Positions 9,283-16,363 of a DNA stretch of 16,559 bases are shown piece after piece (position 1 is the first letter of the stretch; each line of letters begins with the position of its first letter). The notes under the pieces were generated by a model. It made no database searches. It was not told the DNA's origin and saw only the letters and a list, made by a program, of their open reading frames with translations. The DNA comes from Prevotellaceae bacterium (GTDB taxonomy: Bacteria; Bacteroidota; Bacteroidia; Bacteroidales; UBA932). The stretch spans positions 1 to 16,559 of the forward strand of contig JAIRKX010000220.1 of NCBI GenBank assembly GCA_031259805.1. Reading direction: 5' to 3'. A program made the position numbers and the translations under genes.

Positions 9283-9368
9283 CCGGAACGTGAGAATACG
9301 ATAGTCGAACCGCTATACATAATGAATTTCTATCTGAGTCTTTATCTAAATTGACATCTCTTGAAAAA

Positions 9369-9376
9369 CAAAGGTA
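9369..9376 (-). promoter_or_regulatory. Candidate Bacteroidetes -7 promoter element
   Basis: Minus-strand TACCTTTG matches the Bacteroidetes primary-sigma -7 consensus TAnnTTTG exactly. A matching -33 TTTG at the usual 19-21 base spacing is missing; the nearest is CTTG 25 bases upstream. Transcription would start near 9362, about 40 bases before the ATG at 9320 and some 650 bases before the GH30 fusion. Either could be its target. An eight-base motif with two free positions can occur by chance. Confidence 0.3.
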
Positions 9377-9569
9377 CCACAAGTATACTATAATTTTACC
9401 GCAAGGGAAAAAAAATGGAGTATGTTAAGAATACTAAACAATTAGTAATAAATTATTAAACTATTAAGAATGATTCAAAAAAGGAGTAAGGAGGGAGTAA
9501 AAATCGTAAAAATTTCGGTGCAGATAAATTATTTTCAGCGGGGGTTCGTCTTTTTTTAAAAAGCAGCGC

Positions 9570-10289
9570 TTAGCACATCAGGAACGACAGGTCGGACGTT
9601 GCTGCGTACTCTTTCGGTTCTTGGCCGTGTTTGAATATGCGCAGGCTGCGGTTGCCATGCAGGTGTAGCTTGCGGCCTTCGATGTAGCACATGCAGGCTT
9701 CACGCAGGCCGGCGACGTACATGTGAGGGTTGGCAGCGGTATATTCCGTCAGGCGCTGTTCGCGAGTTTCGCCGCCATGTTTTGGGTCGAAGAAGTCGGT
9801 GTAGTGGGGGTTGATTTGGAAGGGTATCAGGTGGAGGGCTGTAAAGCCGTGCGGTTCGACAATCGGCATATCGTTCGTCGTACAAATCGTCGGGCAGGCG
9901 AGGTTCGCTCCGGCGCTCCAGCCGACGTAGGGAACGCCCTCCTGTACTCGCCGGCGGACAGTCTCGATGATGCCCAACTCCTGCACGCTCTTCAATAGGC
10001 AGAAGGTGTTGCCTCCGCCGACCACGATGGCCTGCGCCTGCTCCACAGCTTGACGGGCATCGGCATGGCGGTGGAGGCTGTCGACTTCAATACCGAAGTC
10101 GGCTAATTTATCCTGCACTCGACGTTCGTATTCGTCGTACGTAAACGTTACTGCTGCAAAAGGGAAAAACAGGACTTTCCTCACGCCCGACACCTGCAGA
10201 AAGTCCGCTATCGACGCCTTGCAGTAATCCAGATAGCCTTCGCCGGCATTGGTCGAGTTGCTTATCAAAAGTAGTTTCATCGTATTCAT
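9570..10289 (-). CDS. pepE: Peptidase E (alpha-aspartyl dipeptidase), family S51
   Basis: This 239-residue cytoplasmic serine peptidase hydrolyses dipeptides with N-terminal aspartate (EC 3.4.13.21). The nucleophile elbow GWSAGAN places the catalytic serine at Ser125. His162 (INPHYTDF) and Glu197 (LREACMC) complete a Ser-His-Glu triad, and each sits exactly five residues beyond the Salmonella PepE triad (120, 157, 192), a strong match of length and register. The Rossmann-like core includes VVGGGNTF near residues 89-96, typical of class I glutamine-amidotransferase-like folds. Met4 is an alternative start. The gene begins 16 bp after the dnaX stop and is probably the last of that operon. There is no obvious strong terminator immediately after it, only a T7A5 run at 9551-9562. 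Confidence 0.95.
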   Translation of the reverse strand: MNTMKLLLISNSTNAGEGYLDYCKASIADFLQVSGVRKVLFFPFAAVTFTYDEYERRVQDKLADFGIEVDSLHRHADARQAVEQAQAIVVGGGNTFCLLKSVQELGIIETVRRRVQEGVPYVGWSAGANLACPTICTTNDMPIVEPHGFTALHLIPFQINPHYTDFFDPKHGGETREQRLTEYTAANPHMYVAGLREACMCYIEGRKLHLHGNRSLRIFKHGQEPKEYAATSDLSFLMC

Positions 10290-10305
10290 TGTATTCTTTT
10301 TTTTA

Positions 10306-12090
10306 TCATTTTATATCCAGTTCCATATTCTGCCGCAGTTTCTCCACTGCCGGATAATGGGCATTGAGGTAGTTCCACTGCTGCGAGGGCGAGTACAGCG
10401 GGGTTTCCTTCTCCGTATTGTCCGACGTCTCCATTGTAACGGCGAGTTCCAGCAGGTCGTTATGTAACTCCTCCCGCAGGAACGCGACGATTTCCGTCGT
10501 CGCCTCATCGGCTACCCACTTTTGGCTTTCGAGCAGCGTAATATGCACCGTATGCTGCTCTGTCAGCGTGGGCGACATCTGTTCGACCGCCGCCATTAGA
10601 CGCGGTTTATGGGGAATCGACGCCACGAAACGCCGCCACGCCGTCTGCAACTGCTCCGGCGTAAAGGCCGTCTGCCGGGCTTCGACTACCGGTTGCGCCG
10701 TGGCGGGCGACGTCTTGGCTTTAGCGCTCAATGTGTCCTTTAAGGAGAACGATGGCGGCATAGCTGTTTCCAAGGGTTTTGAAGGTTTTGAAGGCGCTGC
10801 CGTTTCTACAGGCTTTACCGTTTCTACAGGCTTTAAAATTTCTACAGCAGCTGTCGGAGGATTTGTTGCTGTTCCGCTATCGCGGGATGCCGTTGTTTGC
10901 GGTGCAGTGGCCGCAGGAGGAGGCGCAGCAGCGCTCCTTTCGCCGGACGCTGTCCCTACTGCCCCGATAGTCCCGGCAGTATCTACAGCCCCTTTCTCTA
11001 CCCCTACATACGACAGTCTCATTAGCGTCAACTCGACATGCAGTCGTGGGTTGCCGCTGCTTTTATAATTCATTTCGCAGGTATTGGTAATACCGAGGGC
11101 GGAGAACAAAAAGGATGGCGTACATCGGGACGTCTGTTCGAGGTAGTCGTTTTTGAAGGCGTCGCCCGATTCAAATAGTTTAATGGTGGCGGCATCTTTG
11201 CATACGAGCAAATTGCGGAAGTGGTCGCTCAGTCCCGCAATGAAATGCAGCGCATCGAACCCTTTGGCCAGCACTTCGTCGAACAGCAGCAGGGCGTCTG
11301 TGTAGCGATGCGCCAGAAAATGGTCGGTCAACGCGAAATAATATTTATAGTCGACCACATGGAGGTTCTTAATGATGGCCTCGTAGGTGATCGTATGACC
11401 GCAGAAGACCACTGCCTGATCGAATATCGAGAGGGCGTCGCGCATGGCGCCGTCGGCTTTTTGGGCGATAATATTGAGGGCGGTGTCCTCGACCGTTACC
11501 TGTTCTTTTTGCGCAATTACTTTCAGGTAACGTACCATCCCGTCAATACTGATACGGTTAAAATCGTAGATTTGGCAACGCGAGAGGATCGTCGGGATGA
11601 TTTTATGCTTTTCGGTCGTCGCCAGAATGAAGATTGCATGCGCCGGCGGTTCTTCCAGCGTTTTCAGGAAGGCGTTGAATGCCTGCGGCGATAGCATGTG
11701 CACTTCGTCGATGATATACACGCTGTATTTTCCTATTTGCGGCGGCACTCGCACCCGATCGGTCAGTTTGCGAATGTCATCGACCGAGTTGTTCGATGCC
11801 GCATCCAGTTCGTGGATGCTGTACGAGCGCCCCTCGGCAAACGAGCGGCAGGATTCGCATTTGTCGCAGGCTTCGATCGTATCGGTCGGGTGCAGGCAGT
11901 TGATGGTTTTGGCAAAGATGCGGGCGCAGGTGGTTTTCCCCACGCCGCGCGGCCCGCAAAACAGGTAGGCATGCGCCAACTGCCTCCGCCGGATGGCGTT
12001 TTTTAACGTCGTCGAAATCGTATCCTGCCCCACGACCGATTCAAACGTTACAGGGCGGTACTTCCGCGCCGATACTATAAATTGTTCCAT
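10306..12090 (-). CDS. dnaX: DNA polymerase III gamma/tau subunit
   Basis: This 594-residue clamp-loader ATPase loads the sliding clamp and organises the replisome. Domain I has Walker A GPRGVGKT (46-53), a four-cysteine zinc site (Cys65, 75, 78, 81) as in E. coli, Walker B IIDEVH (126-131), sensor 1 LATTE (156-160) with the following arginine-finger region SRC, and sensor 2 GAMRDAL (214-220). Domain III runs to about residue 365. Then comes an Ala/Pro/Thr-rich linker (about 366-475) with short tandem repeats, and a C-terminal domain (about 476-594) expected to contact the polymerase. No E. coli-type A AAA AAG frameshift site lies at the end of domain III, so I expect only the full-length tau-like form. 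An upstream spacer of 75 bp separates it from the DUF2851 gene; pepE follows 16 bp on. Confidence 0.97.
   Translation of the reverse strand: MEQFIVSARKYRPVTFESVVGQDTISTTLKNAIRRRQLAHAYLFCGPRGVGKTTCARIFAKTINCLHPTDTIEACDKCESCRSFAEGRSYSIHELDAASNNSVDDIRKLTDRVRVPPQIGKYSVYIIDEVHMLSPQAFNAFLKTLEEPPAHAIFILATTEKHKIIPTILSRCQIYDFNRISIDGMVRYLKVIAQKEQVTVEDTALNIIAQKADGAMRDALSIFDQAVVFCGHTITYEAIIKNLHVVDYKYYFALTDHFLAHRYTDALLLFDEVLAKGFDALHFIAGLSDHFRNLLVCKDAATIKLFESGDAFKNDYLEQTSRCTPSFLFSALGITNTCEMNYKSSGNPRLHVELTLMRLSYVGVEKGAVDTAGTIGAVGTASGERSAAAPPPAATAPQTTASRDSGTATNPPTAAVEILKPVETVKPVETAAPSKPSKPLETAMPPSFSLKDTLSAKAKTSPATAQPVVEARQTAFTPEQLQTAWRRFVASIPHKPRLMAAVEQMSPTLTEQHTVHITLLESQKWVADEATTEIVAFLREELHNDLLELAVTMETSDNTEKETPLYSPSQQWNYLNAHYPAVEKLRQNMELDIK
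10800..10835 (-). repeat. Two perfect tandem 18-bp repeats in the dnaX linker
   Basis: The plus-strand unit ccgtttctacaggcttta occurs at 10800-10817 and again at 10818-10835, followed by a decayed third copy to about 10850. The unit is six codons, so copy-number change keeps frame; it encodes KPVETV-type hexapeptides around residues 420-431 of the gamma/tau linker. The next codons give a related PSKPSKPLET pattern. Likely slippage-made and neutral, altering only linker length. Confidence 0.85.
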
Positions 12091-12165
12091 ATTCTTTTAT
12101 TTTTAATTTCTATCGTTAACTTGTAACGCTTTAATTTCTCGATAAACTTGTGTATAACTACTTTT

Positions 12166-13455
12166 TCACAAAGGCGCCTCAGGCTTCACCGTCGATCGTA
12201 GCAGGTCGGCGCCGATGCTGCATTTCAGGCATTGTCGGTTATTGCAATAATTTGTTTTCAGTTGGATGAGGGCTTGGGTGTAGAATGCATTGTCGGCGGT
12301 GAGGCCGAGGCGTTCCCATCCGGCGGTAATCTGGTTTTTTTCGGGCGGCAATGTTTCCAACAAGGCGAGCGCTCTGTCGCATAATGTTTCATCGCCTTGC
12401 CAGCGACCGTAGGTAAACAGGAATGGCGTTACGAGGTTTACCAGAATCCGCTCGATCGACGCGCGACCGAGCACTTTGGGGTGTTGCTTTGCGGTTTTTT
12501 CAAACCGGTAATGTGTGTCCCAATATTCGGATGCCCGTACGTCGAACAGCGTATATAGTTCGTCGATGCTACGGAAGTAGAGGATTTTATCAATCAGGTG
12601 GTGGGCTTGCTGCAGGAGTTTAGCTAATTGTGCGATGCGTACCGTGGGGAAACTGAACGGGCGCAGGCGCAGGAATTTCCAAATATGTTTTTCGAGTGGT
12701 GTGAGCGAGAACTTGGTTTGTAAAAAGGCGTATTCCGTTTGCAACGTCCGGTGGTAGGCGTCTGTTGCTTCGCCCTGCAAAAATCCGGCTTGCCCGAACA
12801 GCAAGGCCTCTATCTGCATCAAAGAATGACGGTGTTTCCCAATAGCCGCCAGTGGCGTGGCTTTTGCCAGCATCTCAAACGGGGCGGCATTGATGCTAAA
12901 ACCGAAAGCGCGGAACAGCAGCTGGTAAAAAACTTCGCGCCAATCGTTCTGCGTAGTTTGCAGGACGTCGACTATTTGTTGTGATTTTCGTTCCATCCGT
13001 TCGACCAGCAGCCGCCCCAAAAAATAGTTAATCCGAAACGGTTCGATTTGTTTCAACGCATCCCTGCATGGCGCCCATGCGGGTGATTGCAGCAAGGCGG
13101 TATAGCTTTGTCCCAGTTCCGGCGCATAACGCATAACCAGCGTTGGCAGCCATTGTCCGTCGGGTCGCGCTACCGGACGGTCGTCTTCGAGCACGACGTG
13201 CAGGATGACGTTGTCGTAGTTTTTATCGCTGCTATGTGCGTGCCGCGCCCAATCGGACGACCGGCGGTGGATTTCCACATTGCCGGCCCACAAGGTATCG
13301 CCGATTTTGATTTTCGCGTTGAAGAAGTCGGGGCCGGCGTCCGTATTATGCTGCCCGATCGTTACGATTTCAACCGGTTCGTCGCCCGTCGTACGCAAGT
13401 TCGACTTGTCGAACAGGGCATGCTCCCAAATAAAATGTAAAAACTCTTCCTTCAT
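12166..13455 (-). CDS. DUF2851 family protein, possible nuclease-like fold
   Basis: This 429-residue protein belongs to DUF2851, a conserved family of unknown function found mainly in Bacteroidetes. The N-terminal conserved block contains AGPDFFNAKIKI (Asp43), then WAGNVEIH (Glu61, His63), SDW and HAH (His72, His74), Tyr80 and VILHVV. A single Asp followed about 18 residues later by Glu-x-His on the next strand recalls the PD-(D/E)XK nuclease core with His in place of Lys; this is my inference, not an established activity. The middle is helical. Near the C-terminus a cysteine cluster YCNNRQCLKCSIG (Cys404, 409, 412) may bind metal together with another ligand. No signal peptide is seen, so it is cytoplasmic. 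It starts 11 bp after recR, so co-expression with a DNA-repair gene is likely and fits a nucleic-acid role. Confidence 0.88.
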   Translation of the reverse strand: MKEEFLHFIWEHALFDKSNLRTTGDEPVEIVTIGQHNTDAGPDFFNAKIKIGDTLWAGNVEIHRRSSDWARHAHSSDKNYDNVILHVVLEDDRPVARPDGQWLPTLVMRYAPELGQSYTALLQSPAWAPCRDALKQIEPFRINYFLGRLLVERMERKSQQIVDVLQTTQNDWREVFYQLLFRAFGFSINAAPFEMLAKATPLAAIGKHRHSLMQIEALLFGQAGFLQGEATDAYHRTLQTEYAFLQTKFSLTPLEKHIWKFLRLRPFSFPTVRIAQLAKLLQQAHHLIDKILYFRSIDELYTLFDVRASEYWDTHYRFEKTAKQHPKVLGRASIERILVNLVTPFLFTYGRWQGDETLCDRALALLETLPPEKNQITAGWERLGLTADNAFYTQALIQLKTNYCNNRQCLKCSIGADLLRSTVKPEAPL

Positions 13456-13466
13456 CGTTTTTATTT

Positions 13467-14075
13467 TTACATCGTAAATGGCTGTCGGTTCTTAATCGAG
13501 CGTCCCAGCGTCAGCTCATCGGTATATTCCAGTTCGTCGCCAAAGCCGACGCCGCGGGCAATGGTCGTTACGACCAGCGGGAAATCGCGGAGTTTCTTAT
13601 AGAGGTAGAAGCAGGTGGTTTCGCCTTCCATTGTGGTGCTCAAGGCTAATATCACCTCTTTGATGTCGCCCCCGGCTACGCGCTCCATCAGCGTGTCGAT
13701 AGACAGGTCGTGCGGCCCGACGCCGTCTATCGGCGAGATGATGCCTCCCAACACGTGGTACACGCCGTTGTATTGCTGTGTATTCTCAATGCTCAACACA
13801 TCGCGGACGGTTCCGACCACGCAGACCGTCGTGTGGTCGCGGCGCCGGTTGTCGCATATCGGGCAGCGGTCGGTATCCGATATGGTGTGACACACCGTGC
13901 AGTACTTTACATCGCTACGAAATGAAATAAAAGCTTTGCCGAACCGCTCCACGTCTTCGCGCGATTGTTTCAGCAGGTGCAAAGCCAGCCGCAGGGCGGT
14001 CTTCCGACCGATCCCCGGTAATTTTGCAAATTCGTCGACCGCAGCGTTTAATAATTTGGAGGGAAGCTCTTGCAT
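13467..14075 (-). CDS. recR: Recombination mediator protein RecR
   Basis: This 202-residue protein is of normal RecR length. RecR works with RecO and RecF to load RecA on single-stranded DNA coated with SSB during gap repair. In order it shows an N-terminal helix-hairpin-helix around KLPGIGRKTALRLA (18-31), a four-cysteine zinc finger (Cys59, 62, 71, 74), a Toprim domain (about 82-175) with acidic residues in SIENT and LALSTTMEGE, and the C-terminal GVGFGDELEYTDELTLGRS block typical of the family. Its ATG overlaps the stop of the upstream thioesterase gene by one base (TAATG), so translation is probably coupled. The DUF2851 gene follows after 11 bp. In many bacteria recR instead sits beside dnaX; here the two are in the same cluster but separated by DUF2851. 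Confidence 0.97.
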   Translation of the reverse strand: MQELPSKLLNAAVDEFAKLPGIGRKTALRLALHLLKQSREDVERFGKAFISFRSDVKYCTVCHTISDTDRCPICDNRRRDHTTVCVVGTVRDVLSIENTQQYNGVYHVLGGIISPIDGVGPHDLSIDTLMERVAGGDIKEVILALSTTMEGETTCFYLYKKLRDFPLVVTTIARGVGFGDELEYTDELTLGRSIKNRQPFTM

Positions 14076-14470
14076 TAGCTATTATCTTTCAATTTTCTGA
14101 TGGCTTCCGGTGGGCGGCAGGGGCGGCGTGTGAGGGCGTCGATGAATGCCAGCTCGGTTGTACCGGTGCACACTTGCTGGCCGACGGCATTGTAGATTTC
14201 GTACTCAAACCGGATACGTGCGGTAATCGCTCCGCTGATTCTTGTGCGGACAGTCAGCACCTCGTCGTAGCCGGCGGGGGTAAAGTAGCGGCATTCCGTG
14301 GCAATAATCGGCATCAGCACGCCGCCGGCCTCGATGTCGGCATACGGGATGCCCAACTCGCGTATATATTCCGTCCGGGCCTGTTCAAAATAGCGAATAT
14401 AGTTGGAATGGTGCACTACTCCCATCCGGTCGGTTTCATAATATTGTACGCGAATCGTTGTCTCGTGCAT
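14075..14470 (-). CDS. Hotdog-fold acyl-CoA thioesterase, YbgC/4HBT type
   Basis: This 131-residue single-domain hotdog protein probably hydrolyses an acyl-CoA or acyl-carrier thioester in the cytoplasm. The active-site block YYETDRMGVVHHSNYIRYFEQAR carries the conserved Asp14 and His20, matching the DTDAGGVVYHASY region of E. coli YbgC. The following long helix (about 22-38) and the strands with ARIRFEYEIYN and TTELAFID complete the fold. Length is normal. The stop codon shares its last base with the recR start, a close coupling that need not imply shared function. The actual acyl substrate cannot be told from sequence. It lies 103 bp downstream of the phosphohexomutase gene. Confidence 0.9.
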   Translation of the reverse strand: MHETTIRVQYYETDRMGVVHHSNYIRYFEQARTEYIRELGIPYADIEAGGVLMPIIATECRYFTPAGYDEVLTVRTRISGAITARIRFEYEIYNAVGQQVCTGTTELAFIDALTRRPCRPPEAIRKLKDNS

Positions 14471-14546
14471 GCGGCTGATTTGTTTATTTTTTCGTTGTTA
14501 CACTGTGTAGTTGTGCAGGCGTGGTGTATCGCCGGTCTTACAGCTT

Positions 14547-14580
14547 GCGTTGTGGCTTACGCTATTTCGTAGCTTACGCT
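14547..14580 (-). repeat. Imperfect 17-bp tandem repeat over the phosphohexomutase stop codon
   Basis: The plus-strand word gcttacgct occurs at 14555-14563 and 14572-14580, 17 bases apart, within two 17-base units matching at 12 positions. A looser third word (gcttgcgtt) lies at 14543-14551. The upstream copy includes the last codons and stop of the mutase gene; the rest of the 103-bp spacer holds nothing else I can identify. It may be a slippage product, or part of a dispersed intergenic repeat. Confidence 0.5.
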
Positions 14581-16331
14581 TCATGCGGGTCGCAATGCCT
14601 AATTCCTAATTCTTCCGCTATTCGTTCAAACTTTGCATCCATTTCACCGGCGACTTTGAGGTAGTCGTCTTTTGTTTTCAGTTCGGTGGTGGCGCTGAAG
14701 TAGAATTTGATTTTCGGTTCAGTACCCGAAGGCCGCAGGGAGATAATGGTGTGATCGTCCGTTTCGTATTGCAGGACGTTGGATGTTTCCCGCAGGTTTA
14801 TTTTCGAGCGGACGCCACCGCCGGCTACGTCGATGGTTTCGAGTGTCGAATAGTCGTAAATCCGTACTACTGTAGCGCCATCAATGGTTTTCAGGGGGGC
14901 GTTGCGGAAGCGTTTCATCATATCCTCAATCTGCGTCAGTCCGTCCTTGCCTTTCTTCGTAAGGGCAATCAGCGTTTCCTTGAAGTACCCGAATTCGACG
15001 TAAATATCGAGCAGCATCTCGAACAGCGTTTTGCCCTGTTCCTCCGCCCACGCTGTCATTTCGGCGATCGTGCAGCAGGTTGTTACGGCATCCTTATCGC
15101 GCACAAATTCGCCGACATTATAACCGAAACTTTCTTCGCCGCCGGCAATGAAGGTTTTCGTCCCCTCGTTGTTACGGATTACTTCGGCGATATTTTTAAA
15201 GCCGGTGTACACGTTATAGCATTCCACACCGTAGTAGTCGGCAATGCGGCGCATCAGATCGGTGGTTACGATGGTTTTGATGATATATTCCTTGCCGGCC
15301 AATTTGCCCAATTCCTTCCAGCGACGCAACAGGTAATAGGTGAGCAGCGTGTTGGTTTGGTTGCCATTCAGCAGCACGAATTCGCCTTCGAGGTTGCGGA
15401 TAGCCAGTCCTACGCGGTCGGCGTCGGGGTCGGAAGCCATCACAATATCAGCGCCGGCTGTTATGGCCTTGTCGATGGCCATTTTTAGCGCTGTCGGTTC
15501 TTCGGGGTTCGGCGATGGGACTGTCGGAAAATTGCCGTCGTTGACGTCCTGCTCCGGCACGCGGATGATATTCGTAAATCCTTTCCGCCGCAAGGCTTCC
15601 GGTATCAACGTTACGCCCGTACCGTGTAACGGCGTGTAGACAATCCGCAGGTTACTGTGCGCACTGACGGCTTCGGGCGATAACTCCAGCGACAATACTT
15701 TCGTCAGGTACAGTTCGTCCATATCCTTTCCTATACGCTGAATATTGTCTTCATTCCCCTCGAACAGCACTTGCTGCGGGTCGGTGATTTTTTCTACTTC
15801 GGCCATAATATTTTTGTCGTGCGGCGACGTTACTTGGGCGCCGTCGCTCCAATAGGCTTTATAGCCGTTATATTCCTTCGGGTTATGCGAGGCTGTGATC
15901 ACCACGCCGCCCTGACACCCCAGATGCCGCACCGTAAAACTCAATTCGGGTGTAGGCCGTAACGCTTCGAAAAGATATACTTTGATGCCGTTGGCAGCCA
16001 GCACATGCGCTGTGATTTGCGCAAAACAGGAACTGTTGTTCCGGCAGTCGTAGGCAATGGCCACTTTTATTTGAGGCAACTCCGGGAAACATCGTTTCAG
16101 GTAGTTTGCCAATCCCTGCGTAGCCATTCCCACCGTATATTTATTCATACGGTTTGTGCCTGCGCCCATGATGCCGCGCAGTCCGCCTGTGCCGAACTCC
16201 AAATTTTTGTAGAAACGCTCGGTCAGTTCCGTCGAGTTTGTTTCCATCAGGTTTTTTACTTCCGCTTTGGTTTTGGCATCGTAGCTTCCTGTGAGCCATG
16301 CCTGCGCGCGTTGTTGTACGTGTTTGTCCAT
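14574..16331 (-). CDS. Phosphoglucomutase/phosphomannomutase (alpha-D-phosphohexomutase)
   Basis: This 585-residue cytoplasmic enzyme interconverts hexose 1- and 6-phosphates through a phosphoserine intermediate. All four signature loops are present: the phosphoserine loop ITASHNP with Ser148, the magnesium loop DPDADR (301-306), the sugar-specificity loop GGEESFG (397-403) and the phosphate-binding loop RPSGTEPKIKFY (533-544). GTGGLRG near residue 48 is also typical. The length and the long insert between domains match the PgcA-like branch common in Bacteroidetes and Firmicutes rather than the shorter ManB/GlmM branch, so glucose phosphate is the likelier substrate. It starts 32 bp after the rmlD stop, and glucose-1-phosphate is the precursor of dTDP-L-rhamnose, so the adjacency may be functional (inference). 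A 103-bp spacer follows. Confidence 0.95.
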   Translation of the reverse strand: MDKHVQQRAQAWLTGSYDAKTKAEVKNLMETNSTELTERFYKNLEFGTGGLRGIMGAGTNRMNKYTVGMATQGLANYLKRCFPELPQIKVAIAYDCRNNSSCFAQITAHVLAANGIKVYLFEALRPTPELSFTVRHLGCQGGVVITASHNPKEYNGYKAYWSDGAQVTSPHDKNIMAEVEKITDPQQVLFEGNEDNIQRIGKDMDELYLTKVLSLELSPEAVSAHSNLRIVYTPLHGTGVTLIPEALRRKGFTNIIRVPEQDVNDGNFPTVPSPNPEEPTALKMAIDKAITAGADIVMASDPDADRVGLAIRNLEGEFVLLNGNQTNTLLTYYLLRRWKELGKLAGKEYIIKTIVTTDLMRRIADYYGVECYNVYTGFKNIAEVIRNNEGTKTFIAGGEESFGYNVGEFVRDKDAVTTCCTIAEMTAWAEEQGKTLFEMLLDIYVEFGYFKETLIALTKKGKDGLTQIEDMMKRFRNAPLKTIDGATVVRIYDYSTLETIDVAGGGVRSKINLRETSNVLQYETDDHTIISLRPSGTEPKIKFYFSATTELKTKDDYLKVAGEMDAKFERIAEELGIRHCDPHEA

Positions 16332-16363
16332 ACTGTTTTTACTTTAAGGTTATTTATTTTGAG

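Larger units (their letters stand above)
8867..9320 (-). pseudogene. Possible split small membrane-protein gene with C-run frameshift
   Basis: I do not recognise the family. The downstream piece (GTG at 9145 to a stop at 8867, 92 codons) has three hydrophobic segments at about residues 12-28, 39-57 and 59-78, separated by short polar loops, as expected of a small inner-membrane protein or fragment of one. Its frame stays open upstream through a run of ten C but has no ATG. A second frame starts at ATG 9320, reads MYSGSTIVFSRSGKPLRF and so on, and stops at 9219 after 33 residues, just past the same run. With nine C instead of ten the two would join into a 150-residue protein. It could be a phase-variable gene, a decayed gene, a sequencing error in the run, or chance. 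The upstream frame overlaps a hairpin, which argues for caution. Confidence 0.35.
8707..9569. other. AT-rich 863-bp region between pepE and the glycan-utilisation locus
   Basis: No confident gene lies here. The part next to the GH30 start (8707-8866) is very AT-rich and probably holds the leader and promoter of the locus, but I find no good match to the Bacteroidetes -33/-7 pair. The middle holds a membrane-protein-like open frame, a ten-base G run and a hairpin, listed separately. The part 9321-9569 is AT-rich with a -7 box, a small dyad (ACTAA, 4 bases, TTAGT at 9433-9446) and TTAAGAAT repeated at 9425-9432 and 9464-9471. No tRNA, regulator or transposase is recognisable. Confidence 0.7.

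Noticed and set aside
9300..9316. GTTCGAC on the minus strand, resembling a tRNA T-loop
   Set aside because: No flanking 5-bp T-stem pairs, and no anticodon arm or acceptor stem is found nearby.
9471..9560. 29-codon plus-strand frame after a purine-rich GGAG stretch
   Set aside because: Low-complexity, without a recognisable feature, and ending in the T/A run beside pepE; Bacteroidetes rarely use Shine-Dalgarno sites, so the GGAG is not support.
8867..9569. Possible insertion-sequence remnant in the intergenic region
   Set aside because: No transposase motif, no paired terminal inverted repeats at plausible ends, and no flanking target duplication could be seen.
11998..12004. Minus-strand A AAA AAC heptamer in dnaX, a known slippery sequence
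   Set aside because: It falls at residues 29-31, far before the end of domain III where a gamma-producing shift would be needed, so a programmed frameshift is unlikely to be its role.
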